Below, in pieces: positions 45,120 through 55,200 of a stretch of DNA of 64,000 nucleotides; position 1 is the first letter of the stretch; every line of letters starts with the position of its first letter. Made by a program: the position numbers and the translations under genes. The stretch spans positions 496,001 through 560,000 of the forward strand of contig NZ_CP108080.1 in assembly GCF_036181745.1 (NCBI RefSeq), read 5' to 3'. A model generated the notes under the pieces. It ran no database searches, was not told the origin of the DNA, and saw only the letters and a list, made by a program, of their open reading frames with translations. The stretch is from Streptomyces sp. NBC_00259 (lineage in GTDB: Bacteria; Actinomycetota; Actinomycetes; Streptomycetales; Streptomycetaceae).

Positions 45120-45834
45120 CGTGCCCGTGCCCGACCACTTCGACCGGCTGCTCGCCCGGTACACGGCTCCCGGCGCGGCGCGGGTACGGCCCCGGCTGCC
45201 GGGCCCGTTCGAGCGGGTCGAGGCGCTGCGGACCGCTCCCCCCGAGCCCGGCGACCCGGCCGCGCTGGTCCCGGCCGCGCCGCCGGCCTCCGGGCCGGCC
45301 GGGGAACAGCCGCGCCCCGTGCGTGAGGTACGGACCGAGCGGCACACCGTCGTACGGACCGAGGGGGCGCGGCCGGGCGAGCCCGAGCCGGCCCCGGCCG
45401 GCCTCGTCCCGTCCACCCCGCTGTTGCCGCCCCGGGCGGCGGCCGCTCCGGGGCCGCGTGAGGTGGCCGCGGCGAGTCCGCCCGCGTCCCGTGGAGCGCC
45501 GTCGTCGGCGACGGCGCCCGGCACACGGCGGCAGTCGCCCGGCGTCGTGGCGCGTGCCGCCGATCCGGCGCCCGCGTCCGCGCCCCTCGCACCGGCACGG
45601 CCGCGCGGGGCCGACACCGCGGCCGCCCGTGGTGCGACGCAGAGCGGCATCGGCAGGCGGGCGCCCCGGCCGGCGGAACGCGTCGTACACGTACAGATCG
45701 GCCGGCTCGAAGTGAGCGCGGCGCCGCCGCCGGGCGCGAGCCGTCCGGCCGGGGACCGGCCCGACCACACCGGACGGCGCGGGCCCGCGCTGACCCTGGA
45801 CGACTATCTGGCGCGTGGCGAGACGAGGGACTGA
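45112..45834 (+). CDS. Pro/Ala-rich eCIS protein of unknown function
   Basis: From ATG 45112 the protein has 240 residues. The N-terminus PDHFDRLLARYTAPGAARVRPRLPGPFERV is followed by a long Pro/Ala/Arg-rich disordered stretch and a short conserved-looking C-terminal element VVHVQIGRLEVSA, then LTLDDYLARGE. Such VHVxIGRxEVRA peptides recur in eCIS loci next to Pvc16-like genes. It may be an assembly peptide that docks on the cap or tail; inference only. Confidence 0.6.
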   Translation: MPDVPVPDHFDRLLARYTAPGAARVRPRLPGPFERVEALRTAPPEPGDPAALVPAAPPASGPAGEQPRPVREVRTERHTVVRTEGARPGEPEPAPAGLVPSTPLLPPRAAAAPGPREVAAASPPASRGAPSSATAPGTRRQSPGVVARAADPAPASAPLAPARPRGADTAAARGATQSGIGRRAPRPAERVVHVQIGRLEVSAAPPPGASRPAGDRPDHTGRRGPALTLDDYLARGETRD

Positions 45835-45845
45835 GGACTGAACCC

Positions 45846-46730
45846 ATGAGCAACGCACTTGCCTTCGCGACGGTCACCCAGGCACTGGCCCTGCTGATCG
45901 AGAGCAATCTGAGCCCGGAGATGGACATCGCGGTGAAGGTCGAGACCCGCAGACCGCCGGCCGAGCCACCCACCGAGCCGACCATCAACGTCTTTCTGTA
46001 CCAGGTCACTCCGAACCCCTCGATGCGCCACACCGACCTGCCGACGCGTGCCGCCGACGGCACGCTGGTCAAGCGCCCTGCCGCACCACTGGATCTGCAC
46101 TATCTGATCAGCGCGTACGGCGAAGAGGCGGAGCTCGTCGGGCAGCGGCTCATCGGGTGTGTGGTGCGGACGCTGCACGAGATACCGGTGCTGCCGCGGG
46201 AGTTGATCGAGCTCGCGGCGGAACGTCCTTATCTGGCCGGCAGCGATCTGGCGCAGTCGCCGCAGAAGGTGCGGTTCACCCCGACGGTGATGGACGTCGA
46301 CGAGACGTCGAAGCTGTGGGGGATGCTCCACCAGACCCCGTACTCGCTGTCGGTGGCGTACCAGGCGTCGCTGGTCCTGATCGAGGGCCGCGAGAAGCCG
46401 GTCCCGGCGAAGCCGGTGGAGACCCGGACGGTACGGGTACTGCCGTTCGGGGCGCCGGGCGCGCCGGTGCCGCCCGGGACGGACAACCCCGGTGCGGACG
46501 AGCCGAGTACGGACGTTCCCGCGTCGGACGAGGCGGGCACGGAGGCCCCGGCCGGCGGAGCCGAGCCGGATCCCGAGTCCTCGGAGCCCGCGCCCGCGAG
46601 GAAGCGTGCCGCGGCCAAACGTTCGGCGCCCGCCCGCACCCGCAAGGCCACTGGCAAGCCGTCCGGCCGGGCGCCGGGCGGGAAGTCCGACGCGGACAAC
46701 GGCGCGGACGCGGACGGCAAGGAGCGCTGA
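45846..46730 (+). CDS. eCIS tail terminator/cap protein (Pvc16/DUF4255)
   Basis: The 294-residue protein has an N-terminal DUF4255/Pvc16 domain (about residues 1-185: NALAFATVTQALALLIESNL, TINVFLYQVTPNPSMRHTDLP, PLDLHYLISAYGEEAELVGQRL). The remaining 100 residues are a Pro/Ala/Glu tail turning strongly basic (KRAAAKRSAPARTRKATGK). In PVC-type particles this protein caps the tube and stops its growth. It precedes the ATPase gene, as usual. Confidence 0.88.
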   Translation: MSNALAFATVTQALALLIESNLSPEMDIAVKVETRRPPAEPPTEPTINVFLYQVTPNPSMRHTDLPTRAADGTLVKRPAAPLDLHYLISAYGEEAELVGQRLIGCVVRTLHEIPVLPRELIELAAERPYLAGSDLAQSPQKVRFTPTVMDVDETSKLWGMLHQTPYSLSVAYQASLVLIEGREKPVPAKPVETRTVRVLPFGAPGAPVPPGTDNPGADEPSTDVPASDEAGTEAPAGGAEPDPESSEPAPARKRAAAKRSAPARTRKATGKPSGRAPGGKSDADNGADADGKER

Positions 46731-46763
46731 GACAGGGTGCGTGACACGGGGGTGGGTGAGGAC

Positions 46764-48941
46764 ATGAGCGCGTACGAGGACACGGGCCGGGGCACGGGAA
46801 CGAGCGCCGGCGCGGACGGCCGCGCGCTGACGACGGCGATCCGCTCGGTCCTCGCCCGCGTCGACGCGCACGCGGCGCGGGCACGGCGACGGCCGGGCGG
46901 CACGGCGGCCGGCGACACACGCCCCGGTGCCGCCGCGCCCGACACACAGGACCCGGGACACCTCACCGGCCCGCCCGCCGGCGAGCGACGGGAGTCCGCC
47001 GCACGTACGACGGCGCGGCACGACGACACCGCCGGTGCCGGCCGGCCCCTCGTACCGACGGGTGACGCCGCAGCCACGTCCGGATCGGGCCGGCCGGCGA
47101 CGGAGGCGGACGCGCACGCCGGCGGGCTCGCCGTCCCCGACGGGCCGGCCACTCTCGACGCGCTCGTCACGTGCTTCGGGCTCACGTCCTTCGAGCGTGA
47201 CGTCGTTCTCCTTGCCGCCGCCGCGGAGCTCGACCCCACCACCGGCAGCCGCTGCGCCGCCGCGAGCGGCGACCCGGAGCGGACGCATCCGACCTTCTCG
47301 CTCGCCCTCGCCGCACTCGGCGACGCGCACTGGAGTGCCCTGACGCCCGTCGCCCCACTGCGTCGCTGGCGACTCGTCGAGCTGGACGACGAGACCCGGC
47401 TGACCGCCTCCCGGCTCCGCCTCGACGAGCGGATCCTGCACTTCCTGGTCGGCTCGCCGTATCTGGACGCCCGGCTGCACGGGCTGCTCCGCCGCACGAG
47501 CGTGCCGGACACCCTCCCCTCCTCGTACGACCTCGCCGCGAGCCGGGTCGCCGCCGGGTGGGCGGGGGCCGGGCGGCGCGCCCCGCTCCGGGTCGAGCTG
47601 GTCGGCGGCGATCTGCGGTCCCGCGTCGACATCGCCGCCGCGGCCGCCCGCCGTTCCGGTCTCGGTCTGTACGCGATGGCCGCCGAGGACATCCCCACCG
47701 ACCCCGCAGAACGGGACCGTCTGGCCAGGCTCTGGCAGCGCGAGGCGATCCTGCTGCCCGCGGCGCTCCTGGTGGAGGTCGGGGATCTGGAGCGCGACCA
47801 GGCCGCCGCCACCGACGCGTTCCTGGAGAGCGCTGCCGTCCCTCTCGTCGTGTCGAGTCCTGATCCGCGGCAGACCGCGCGGCAGCGCGGCGAGCGGGTC
47901 ACCGTACCGGCCCTCGACACCGACGAGCAGCTGGGGGTGTGGGCGGATGCCTTCGAGGAGGTGCCCGAGGTGTCCGACGCGGACCTCCGCGACCTCGTCG
48001 CGCAGTTCTCGCTCCCACCGCATCTCATCCGCTCCGCCGGCGCGACCGTCGTACGGGACCTGCAGGACGAGAACGAGCTGGACGCCACCGGACTGGCCTG
48101 GAAGGCGGGGCTCACCGAGGCCCGCATGGGCATGGACGAGCTGGGCCGGCGGATCGAGCCGCAGGCGTCCTGGGGCGATCTGGTGCTCGCGGAGCGGCAG
48201 TTGAAGATCCTGCGGGAGATCGTCGCGCATGTACGGCAGCGGTCCACCGTCTACCAGGAGTGGGGATTCGCGGCGACACTGCGCCGCGGACTCGGCGTCA
48301 CCGCGCTCTTCGCCGGGGGCTCCGGCACCGGGAAGACGCTCGCCGCCGAGGTGATGGCGCGGGAGCTGGGGCTCGATCTGTTCGTCATCGACCTGTCCCA
48401 GGTGGTCAGCAAGTACATCGGTGAGACGGAGAAGAACCTGCGCAAGGTCTTCGACGCCGCCGAACGCGGCGGCGCGCTGCTGCTGTTCGACGAGGCGGAC
48501 GCGCTGTTCGGCAAGCGCAGCGAGGTCAAGGACAGCCATGACCGGTACGCGAACCTCGAGGTCAGCTATCTGCTGATGCGCATGGAGGCGTACCGGGGCC
48601 TGGCGATCCTCACGACCAACATGAAGCAGGCACTGGACACGGCGTTCATGCGCCGTATCCGCTTCGTCGTGGACTTCCCCTTCCCCGGGGAGAGCGAGCG
48701 CGCCGAGATCTGGCGGCGGGTACTGCCCGCGCGTGCGCCGATGAAGGGCATCGATCCGGAACTGCTCGCGCGGCTGACCGTGGCGGGCGGCTCGATCCGC
48801 AACATCGCCCTGTCCGGCGCCTTCCTCGCCGCGGAGGAGGGGGACCGGCTCCAGATGCGGCACATGCTGGAGGCGGCGCGCACCGAATACCTCAAGCTGG
48901 ACCGCTCCTTGACGCCGTCGGAGGTCCACGGATGGGTCTGA
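46764..48941 (+). CDS. eCIS AAA+ ATPase (Pvc15-like)
   Basis: The 725-residue protein has a long N-terminal region with a winged-helix-like middle (LDALVTCFGLTSFERDVVLLAAAAELDP) and a C-terminal AAA+ domain: Walker A GGSGTGKTLAA, Walker B LLLFDEADALFGKR, sensor ILTTNMKQALDTAFMRRI. Pvc15-like ATPases are needed for eCIS assembly or effector loading. ATG 46764 with GTGAGG is preferred over GTG 46737. It overlaps the small downstream gene by 10 bp. Confidence 0.93.
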   Translation: MSAYEDTGRGTGTSAGADGRALTTAIRSVLARVDAHAARARRRPGGTAAGDTRPGAAAPDTQDPGHLTGPPAGERRESAARTTARHDDTAGAGRPLVPTGDAAATSGSGRPATEADAHAGGLAVPDGPATLDALVTCFGLTSFERDVVLLAAAAELDPTTGSRCAAASGDPERTHPTFSLALAALGDAHWSALTPVAPLRRWRLVELDDETRLTASRLRLDERILHFLVGSPYLDARLHGLLRRTSVPDTLPSSYDLAASRVAAGWAGAGRRAPLRVELVGGDLRSRVDIAAAAARRSGLGLYAMAAEDIPTDPAERDRLARLWQREAILLPAALLVEVGDLERDQAAATDAFLESAAVPLVVSSPDPRQTARQRGERVTVPALDTDEQLGVWADAFEEVPEVSDADLRDLVAQFSLPPHLIRSAGATVVRDLQDENELDATGLAWKAGLTEARMGMDELGRRIEPQASWGDLVLAERQLKILREIVAHVRQRSTVYQEWGFAATLRRGLGVTALFAGGSGTGKTLAAEVMARELGLDLFVIDLSQVVSKYIGETEKNLRKVFDAAERGGALLLFDEADALFGKRSEVKDSHDRYANLEVSYLLMRMEAYRGLAILTTNMKQALDTAFMRRIRFVVDFPFPGESERAEIWRRVLPARAPMKGIDPELLARLTVAGGSIRNIALSGAFLAAEEGDRLQMRHMLEAARTEYLKLDRSLTPSEVHGWV

Positions 48942-49216
48942 ACGAGGTTCCTCGCACCGTACGCGTGGACATCGGCGAGCTGGTGCTGGACGGCTTCGAC
49001 CGGCTGGACCCGGACCGGGTGTCGGCCGCCTTCCAGGCCGAACTGGCCCGGCTCGTACGGGAGCGGGGCGTGCCGCTGGCCACGGACGGCGGCCGGGCAC
49101 TGGACGGGCTGGCGGGGCTGCCGCCGCTGCCCGCGACGGCCTCGCCGCACCGGCTGGGCGAGGCGCTGGCGCGCGCGGTCCACGCGGGACTCTCGGGACG
49201 GGGTGAGCCGCGATGA
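48932..49216 (+). CDS. Small conserved-looking eCIS protein, function unknown
   Basis: The 94-residue product (RTVRVDIGELVLDGFDRLDP, FQAELARLVRERG) lies between and overlaps the ATPase (10 bp) and the DUF4157 gene (4 bp). Its VDIGELVLDGF motif recurs in other eCIS and phage-tail loci by memory. It may be a chaperone or adaptor for the following effector; this is inferred from position. Confidence 0.7.
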   Translation: MGLNEVPRTVRVDIGELVLDGFDRLDPDRVSAAFQAELARLVRERGVPLATDGGRALDGLAGLPPLPATASPHRLGEALARAVHAGLSGRGEPR

Positions 49217-52200
49217 GTACGTCCCACGCCTCGGCCCAGGACGCCCGGGCGGCGCAGGCCGAGCGGCGCCGCAAGCGCAAGGAGCGGGCCGGGTCCCGTA
49301 CCCCGGAGCCGAAGAACATCGTCAGCGGCGCAGGGCAGCCGCTCGATCTCAGCGTACGGCGTGAGCTGGAGGAGCAGCTCGGTCACGACTTCAGCCGGGT
49401 ACGGCTGCACACCGACCGGGACGCGGGCGCGCTCACCGAGATGCTGGGCGCGGACGCGGTCGCGGTCGGCCAGGACATCTTCTTCCGCGAGGGCGCGTAC
49501 CGGCCGGGCACGGCGGACGGGCAGCGGCTGCTCGCGCACGAACTGCTGCACACGGTGCAGAACCCGGACGGTCTGGGCGCGCTGCGCGCGGGCCGTGACC
49601 TGGGGGCGGTGAGTCTGCCGCAGCAGGCGATGGAGCGCGAGGCGGAGTCGGCCGCGCAGGCTCTCGTACGGGACGGGGAACAGGCCCCGGAGGTGGAGCC
49701 GGACCAGGCGACGCCCGGCTGGCTGCGGTACGCCACGGTCGACGCCGACCGGACCCGGATGGAGCAGCTGGACCCGGCCACGCTGGTGGACCGTCTCGCG
49801 AACGGCGTGCTGCGGTCGCTGCGCGGCGACCCGGCGGACCTGTCGGGCCGGGTGCGGCTGGAACTGTCCAGGCTCTCCCCGCAGTTGCAGGACTCGGTTC
49901 TGGACCGGCTGGAGCCGCGGCTGCTCACGCCCGAGTACGACCGGCTGCTCGATCTGGTCGAGCGGGCCGAAACCGGTCCGCCGGAGAGCCGGCCGGCCGA
50001 GGTGCCGGGGCCGGAGATCGACCTCTTCGCCGAGCTGGGCGTGGAGCGCGCCCGGTGGCAGCGCGCGGAGGAGGCCGACCGGGGCTCGCGGGACAAGCGG
50101 GACGAGGACGCCCGCGAGGAGCGGCAGGACGCCAGGGCGCGCGACGAGAAGCGCGGCGGCGACCGGAGCAGGGCGCGGTCGGACGCCGCGGCGGAGCAGG
50201 AGGAGGCCGCCCGTCGCACGGACCAGGAGGACGAGCGCGCCCGCTCCCGGCAACACGCCGCGCAGGAGCAGCGGCAGGAAGAGGAGAAGCAGGGCCAGGA
50301 CCGCCAACGGGTCGACGAGGCCGCGGACGAGCGTGCCCAGAGCCAGGCCGACGGCTCGGAGCAGGCCAAGGAGGAGCGCAAGGAACAGCGCGACCGGGAG
50401 GAGCGCGACCTCGAACAGGCGAACGCCCCCGGTGCGGACAAGCGCACACGCAAGGACGACGCGAAGAAGCCGGCCGACGGGTCCAGGCAGGAGAACCTCG
50501 ACCCGAAGGCGAAGGCGCAACCCGGCCCCGTACGCCCGGAGAAGGTGGACGAGCGGGCCGAGCAGGCGGACAGCGCCCTGTCCGAACACGGCCTGCACGA
50601 GAAGGACGAGGACGAGCCGGACGAGGCGGAGAAGCCGCTCGGTCTCGAAGCGGGCGCGGACAAGGAGATCAGCGGTACGGAGGACCGCGACGGAGCGGGT
50701 GGCGCCCACGGTCGCGAGCCCGAGCTGAAGCCGGAGGACCATCTGCCGGCTACCGACCTCGACGTGTCGGCGGTGCCGACCGCGGACAACCCTCAGGCGT
50801 CGCTGCCCACGTTCCCCGCTCCCCCGCCGACGAAGGCCGAACAGGTCCTGGAGCAGCGGGAGAACGATGCCGAGGAGGAAGAGGACGAGGACGCCCCCGA
50901 GGCCGAGGCCAAGCCGCCGGGCGCGGAGATGGGCCCGGTCGAGGGCGAGGCTCCGCAGCCGGAGGGTGGCCCCGCGGCCGAGGCCGGGGACCGCGGCGAG
51001 AGGGATCTCCAGCCGGAGAAGCCGGTACAGCAGGAGGTCGGCCCCGACCCGGAGACCGAGGACAGGCAGGATCCTGAACCCGAGGCGGAGAAGCAGGATC
51101 CCGAGCAGCGGCAGGAACGGGCGTCCGCCGAGGGCGAAGCGGACGACAGGGACACCGACGGCGGCGACGGCCAGGAGGAACCGGACGCCAAGGGGGCCGC
51201 GGAACAGCAGCAGGAACGCAAGGAACGCGACGGGCGGGCGGCGAAGGAGGAGTCGTCGGGGCAGCCGCGGGGCGCCGCCCCGGACAAGCCTTCGCTCGCG
51301 CCGTCCGGATCCGCGGGGTCCGGTCCCGGCTCGTCCCTCGTACCACCGGCGGGCGCGCACACCTCGCGGTCCTCCGTCGAGGACCGCAGGCCCTCCCCCG
51401 CCGCGCGCCGCGTCGCGGACTCCGCGAAGGGCGATCACGAAGCCCCCGCGCCCAAGAGCCGGATCCCGAAGGAGAGCGGGCCGGGAGCCGCACCCAGCGG
51501 GACGGTCGGCGGCAGTGGGACGGCGGGGCCGAGCGCGGCGACCGGCCCCGGCGGGGCACCACCGGTGGCGCAGGCCGCGGTGAGCCCGGCGGCCGAACAG
51601 GCCGCGAGTCCCGGCAAGCTGGGCGCTCCCGCGCCGGAGGGTGCACAGGCCGCTCCGGAGGCATCGCTGGAGAAGGACGGCGGCGGTTGCGCCCCGCCGG
51701 AGCCCGCGGCGGAGAAGGAGGAGCCGGGCGGCAGCTGCGGAGGCGGGGGCGGCGGCGCCGCTCCCGAGGAGAAGCGGCAGGAGCCGCCGGACGTCTCGGC
51801 CCAGGACCCGAAGGCCGCCGTCGGCACGGTCAGCAAGCTGGCTCCGGACCAGGCACTGGCCGCGATGCCCGGTGTGGACGCCGCCGCGGACAAGAAGGTC
51901 GGCGAGGAGCAGCAGCGGCTCGACGCCAACCCGCCGAAGCGGGAGCGGCCTTCGGGCGCGCCCCGCACTCGGTCGGGTCCGCCCGAGGCGGCCGCCCCTG
52001 CCGCCCAGGTGACGGGCCGGGTCGAGAAGCTCGGGCCCGAGGAGCAGGTCGAGAAGCAGAAGGCCAAGGGCAGCGACAAGGCGCAGGGCGCGAAGCCCAC
52101 CGACAACACGCCACCGCCGCCCGCGCCGGTGGCGGACAAGCTGACCGAGGAGGAGGCGAAGAACGTCGACGCCGCGGCCGACGCCGTCCCCACCGTCGAC

Positions 52201-55200
52201 CCGGAGCTGCGGAACAAGACGGTCGGCCCCGCCCCCAAGATCAGGCTCGAGGGCGAGAGCGACCCGAAGCGTACGGACGACCAGGCCAAGGCGCTCAAGG
52301 AGAAGCAGTCCGACATCCAGGGCAGGGGCCGTGAGGACGCGGCCAAGCCGATGGGCGAGGACCAGATCTTCCCCGACGCTCCTCAGGAGCAGCTGGTCGG
52401 CAAGGCCACGGGCGGTCGTCGGCGGGGCGGCGGAGGCGAGTCGAGGGCCGGGGCCGGGGCCGCGCCCAGGCCCGGCATGGGAGCGGTCGCCAAGCAGGAG
52501 CGCGGCAGCGAGATCCGGGGAGCCGCGGGGCAGGCACAGGGCGACCTGGTCGCCAAGGAGAAGGAACAGCGGCAGGGCGAGCAGCAGGCCAAGCAGGAGA
52601 AGCAGACCGAGATCGACCGCGAGGTCACCCGGAACGCGGAGAAGCAGACGGCCGAACGTGGCCGCGCGGCCGACGACGCCCAGCGCGAGCGCGAGAACTG
52701 GCGCGGCGAGCAGGACAAGAAGATCGAGGACGCGGACAAGAAGTCCGAGAAGGAGCACACCGACAAGAACAAGGAGATCGTCAAGGCCCGCGACGACAAG
52801 GACAAGGAGGTCAACGACCGGAAGGACAAGGACAACCAGCAGATCGACTCGGAGCGCGAGAAGGCGGAGAAGGAAGCCGAGCGGAAGAAGGAGGAGGAGA
52901 AGCCCTCGGGAGGCTTCTTCGGCTGGGTCGCCGACAAGGTGAAGAGCGCCTTCAACGCCATCCTCGACGCGGTCACCAAGGTCTTCGACGCCGCGCGTGC
53001 GGCGGTCAACGGCATCATCGACACGTTCAAGGACTGGGCCGACAAGGCCATCGACTTCGTACGTGACCTCGCCGTCAAGGCGATCAACGTACTGGCGGAC
53101 GCGCTGATCGCGATCGGGGACGTGCTGCTCGCGGCGTTCCCTGAGCTGCGGGACAAGTTCCGCAAGGCCATCGAGGGCCTGCGGGACAAGGCGATCTCGG
53201 CGGTCAACGCCCTGGCGGACGGCCTGAAGAAGGCGGTCAACGCCCTGCTGGACGCCCTGGCGGCCGGGCTGAACGCGCTGCTGGACGTGCTCGAAGCGGG
53301 CATCAAGGCCGTCATCAAGATCTACCAGGCGGTGATTCTCGGCGCGATCAAGTTCGCCCAGGCTGCGATCGAGGCGCTGGGCAAGTTCGCGGCCCTCGTC
53401 GCGGACATCGCGCCGGACCCGGGCGGCTGGCTGGGCAAGGCGGGCAGCTCGGCGAAGTCCGGTATCCAGGACCACTTGTGGGGCGCGATCAAGACCGGCG
53501 TCAAGCGGTGGTTCGACACGAAGGTCGAGGGCATCCTCGGACTGGGCAAGGCCGTGATCGACGTGCTGGTCAAGGGCTGCGTCTCGGTCAAGCAGATCGG
53601 GAAGATGACGTGGGACGCGATCGTCGCGTCGCTGCCGATGATGATCGCCTCGATCGTGATCGAGAAGGTCGTCTCGATGCTGGTGCCGGCGGCGGGAGCG
53701 ATCCTCACGATCGTGCAGGGCCTGATGGCGGCCTGGCAGAGCCTCAGCTCGATCCTGACGGCGTTCGGCAAGTTCTGGGCGTACCTGAAGGCGGTCAAGG
53801 CGGGCCCGGCGGCGTGCCTGTTCGCTGAGGCGGTGGCGGCGGGGATCGTGGCGCTGCTGGACTTCATCGCCAACTTCCTGATGATCCGCCTCGCGGGCGC
53901 GACGAAGGGAGTGGGCAAACGCCTCAAGGCCATGGCCGAGAAGATCATGCGGGGCCTGAAGAAGACGGGCAAGGGCGCGAAGCAGGCCGCGGGCGACGCG
54001 GTCAACAAGGCCCGGGGCGCGGTGCGCAGCGCCCAGGAGGCCCTGGCCCGCCCCACGGCCCCGGCCCGCCCGAAGGGACCGCGCGTCCCCAAGAACCGCT
54101 CGGCGTCGACGGACCGGGGCCAAGGGGCGAACCGGGTCCCGAAGGACACGGTGCGCGACCGGCCGACGAGCCGTACGCCGGACAGGGAACGGGACCGCAG
54201 GCGTGAGGAGAGCGAGGCCCAACGCGAGCAGCAGCGGCCGGAGTCACGGCCGGACCAGCAGCCCGGGACCAGGCCCGACAGGGCTGCGGACCAGAAGCCC
54301 GACACCCGCAAGGACAAGTCGCCCGACACGGCGGCTCCCAAGAAGAAGAAGGAGACCGAGGCCCCCAAGCGCCAGAAGCCGCGCAAGCCGAAGTCCGCGC
54401 TGGGCAGGGCACTCCAGAAGATCAAGGGCAAGGTCAAGTCGGCCCTGAAGAAGGTCCGCAACGCCGGCAAGGCGCTGGGCAGGAAGCTCCGCAAGAGCAA
54501 GGTGGGCCAGGCGCTCAAGAACAGCGGCAGGAAGATGCGTGACTTCTTCAAGAAGAAGCGCGACCGGATGCGCGACGACAAGAAGCGGCGTGCCGACACC
54601 CGCAAGACCGACCGCAGTGAGCGCAGGAAGAAGGAGAACTCCTCGGATTCGAAGCGTGATCGGCTGCGGGATGCTGTCGCCCGTATCCGCCCCCGGCTCA
54701 AGGACCGCCTGGACCGCGGGATGACCGTGGGCAATCATCAGGCACTCCTCGAAGAGCTGCGCAAGTGGTACCGCCTCAGCGGCCTGCGCAAGAACGGGGG
54801 CGAGGACTTCCGGGTGTGGGCCTCGCTCAACCCGCGGCTCCCGACCAACAACGGCGTCAGCCAGAACGGAATCGACCGGAGCGAGCCTCTGCGGCTGCCC
54901 GACCCCGATCCCCTGCCCTTCAGCAACGACACGACCAAGGAGCCCACGGGCTTCACCATGCAGTTCATCAACAGCGAATGGGCTGAGAAAAACGGTCAGT
55001 ACCCGCCGTCGGGGCGCTCCACCAAGGTCCGCATGCTCGCCGGATTCAGGTACATCGACAGGCACTCCCTGTGGGAACCGCAGGGGAACCTCCAGTGGGA
55101 CCTCATGCACCTGTTGCCCAGGGAACTGGGCGGTCCCAGCCAAGCGACCAACTTCGTACCGGCACCGAACTTCAAGAACCGCGGCTTCTACAACCAAATC

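Noticed and set aside
48892..54222. A 1776-codon open frame on the minus strand opposite the DUF4157 gene
   Set aside because: It is the GC-bias shadow of a long charged low-complexity gene; it has no domain motifs, is Leu/Arg repetitive and antisense to a well supported gene.
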